6,098 bases of DNA from an uncultured Clostridia bacterium (lineage in GTDB: Bacteria > Bacillota > Clostridia > TANB77 > CAG-508): NCBI GenBank assembly GCA_934122385.1, contig CAKOWP010000062.1, positions 1-6,098 of the forward strand. The letters run 5' to 3'. Below the pieces are notes generated by a model that saw only the letters and a program-made list of their open reading frames with translations, did no database searches and had not been told where the DNA came from. Position numbers and translations under genes: made by a program. Positions 5,323-6,098 of the stretch are shown one piece after another. The stretch's first letter is position 1. Every line of letters begins with the position of its first letter.

Positions 5323-5716
5323 GTTTTTTATTTTTATTCTTCCAAATAATTTTTCCTCGATTTTTTAAAGTTTGTTTCCATGTTCTATTATTTAATTTCA
5401 TCATAGTAATAATTGAGTTTTTATTATGTTCTTTATCTTGACCTAATGCAAGTTTAATTACAACTCTCCCATTTTTTTCTATATTTTTTACTTGTTTTAA
5501 ATATATCATTGTATCTTCATGTCTATTATCTTCTATAATATAATCAGGATTATCTATTATACTTTTTAAATATGGTCTTAATTCTTTATATTCATTTTTA
5601 TGAAATAGAAGAATATGTTCATATAATCTCTCATCTGTTAGTATTACTTCTTCAGTAATTAATCTTTTTTTATATTTTTCCAATTTATTTCTATCTAATT
5701 TCGTTATATATTGCAA
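5306..5716 (-). CDS. Small PBECR-like nuclease-fold protein
   Basis: This 136-residue soluble protein resembles the PBECR group (phage barnase-EndoU-colicin E5/D-RelE-like nuclease), known as domains of phage and mobile-element polyvalent proteins and as small free-standing proteins. Matching segments are ILTDERLYEHILLFH (25-39; H34 and H39 are candidate catalytic residues), a YLKSIIDNPDYIIED stretch (49-63), a central strand pair GRVVIKLAL (83-91), KNSIITMMKL (99-108), then NRTWKQTL and a basic tail. If active it would cut RNA, but that is inferred from the family. The assignment rests on motif memory. The frame opens at TTG 5714-5716, with an in-frame stop three codons upstream, so no earlier ATG is possible. 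GAGG about 11 bases upstream is a modest binding site, suggesting low expression. No neighbouring antitoxin is evident. Confidence 0.6.
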   Translation of the reverse strand: MQYITKLDRNKLEKYKKRLITEEVILTDERLYEHILLFHKNEYKELRPYLKSIIDNPDYIIEDNRHEDTMIYLKQVKNIEKNGRVVIKLALGQDKEHNKNSIITMMKLNNRTWKQTLKNRGKIIWKNKNKKLDKNE

Positions 5717-5745
5717 ATTATTTCATTCCTCTTTTTTGTTTTTTA

Positions 5746-5771
5746 TTATATAATTTTTATAAATTATATAA
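5746..5771. repeat. 11-bp A/T-only inverted repeat between metK and the nuclease gene
   Basis: TTATATAATTT (5746-5756) and AAATTATATAA (5761-5771) pair with a four-base loop. On the minus strand A rather than U follows, so it is not a normal terminator for metK. Low information content; it may simply reflect promoter-like A/T sequence ahead of the nuclease gene. Confidence 0.35.
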
Positions 5772-5804
5772 CATCATAATCTATAGCACACTATATATCT
5801 AGCA

Positions 5805-6098
5805 TTAAATTTTTATAATTTTCTCCCACTCCAAATCTTCTTTTCCAAAATGTCCATAGTTTGTCGTTTTAGTATAAATAGGCTCTCTGAGTTTTAAATA
5901 TTCAATAATACCATTTGGTGTTAAGTCAAATTTTTCTCTTACCATATGTGCTAATTCTTCGTCTGATTTCTTACCTGTACCAAAAGTATTTACACATATA
6001 GAAAGAGGTTCTTTCATCCCGATAGCATATGAAATTTGTATCTCACATTTTTCTGCATATCCATTTGCAACTATATTTTTAGCAATGTGTCTTAACAT
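5805..6098 (-). CDS. metK: S-adenosylmethionine synthetase (methionine adenosyltransferase), C-terminal part
   Basis: MetK makes S-adenosylmethionine from methionine and ATP in the cytoplasm, releasing phosphate and diphosphate. The visible 97 residues are the C-terminal domain: RHIAKNIVANG (3-13), CEIQISYAIG (18-27), VNTFGTGK (36-43), FDLTPNGIIEYLKLREPIY (57-75) and YGHFG (80-84), all matching the family in order and spacing. The gene runs off the right edge: the M encoded by the last three bases aligns to an internal position of the family (before ARYIAKN-like sequence), so it is not the start. Roughly three quarters of a normal MetK (about 390-400 residues) would be outside the window. The C-terminus is intact, ending shortly after GHFG as usual. 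No clear terminator follows, so read-through into the nuclease gene is possible. Any SAM riboswitch would lie outside the window. Confidence 0.93.
   Translation of the reverse strand: MLRHIAKNIVANGYAEKCEIQISYAIGMKEPLSICVNTFGTGKKSDEELAHMVREKFDLTPNGIIEYLKLREPIYTKTTNYGHFGKEDLEWEKIIKI

Noticed and set aside
5199..5441. Plus-strand 80-codon frame beginning MAGVPNPASLLTTRVCGWHYC
   Set aside because: It runs through the structured RNA segment and then antisense into the nuclease gene; it lacks a ribosome binding site and its second half is a hydrophobic artefact of A/T-rich antisense. The pairing structure explains the conserved-looking first part better.
1..6098. CRISPR array, tRNA, rRNA or complete insertion sequence
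   Set aside because: No regularly spaced repeats, cloverleaf sequence, ribosomal RNA signature or transposase frame was seen on either strand.

Overview
The window is AT-rich with strong AAGGAGG-type ribosome binding sites, sigma-A-type promoters and short hairpin-plus-T-tract terminators. Together with the MetK, ZIP and MacB/FtsX-type proteins it encodes, this points to a low-GC Gram-positive bacterium, most likely an anaerobic member of the Clostridia. This is inferred from base composition and protein style; no 16S or other marker is present.

Layout, left to right. Positions 1-214 hold no gene: a consensus promoter firing leftwards out of the window, a run of hairpins, and a terminator. 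A ZIP-family metal transporter (233-1009, minus) follows. Divergent from it is an unrecognised 57-residue gene (1104-1277, plus) with its own perfect terminator and a richer codon use than its neighbours. Positions 1310-1618 hold what looks like gene debris on the minus strand: three short frames that join only with frameshifts, one carrying a stretch very like the MutL ATPase motif. Two unrecognised plus-strand genes follow: a 64-residue acidic protein (about 1615-1809) and a 154-residue two-helix membrane protein (1934-2398) that ends in a strong terminator. The rest is on the minus strand: a large fused ABC ATPase-permease of MacB/FtsX type (2480-5083), a candidate structured RNA (about 5151-5287), a PBECR-like small nuclease (5306-5716, TTG start), and the C-terminal third of S-adenosylmethionine synthetase metK (5805-6098, running off the right edge).

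The most interesting object is the segment between the nuclease gene and the ABC transporter. It has a near-consensus promoter (TAGACA, 17 bases, TATAAT), a predicted fold of a closing stem plus two hairpins whose loops are perfectly complementary over six bases (a kissing-loop arrangement), then a nine-base-pair terminator-like hairpin about 80 bases before the transporter's start codon. It could be a stand-alone small RNA or a leader that controls the transporter (riboswitch or attenuator). I do not recognise it as a known family.

The genes do not form one obvious pathway. The window looks like housekeeping genes (metK, metal uptake, an export-type ABC transporter) interleaved with small accessory genes and remnants.
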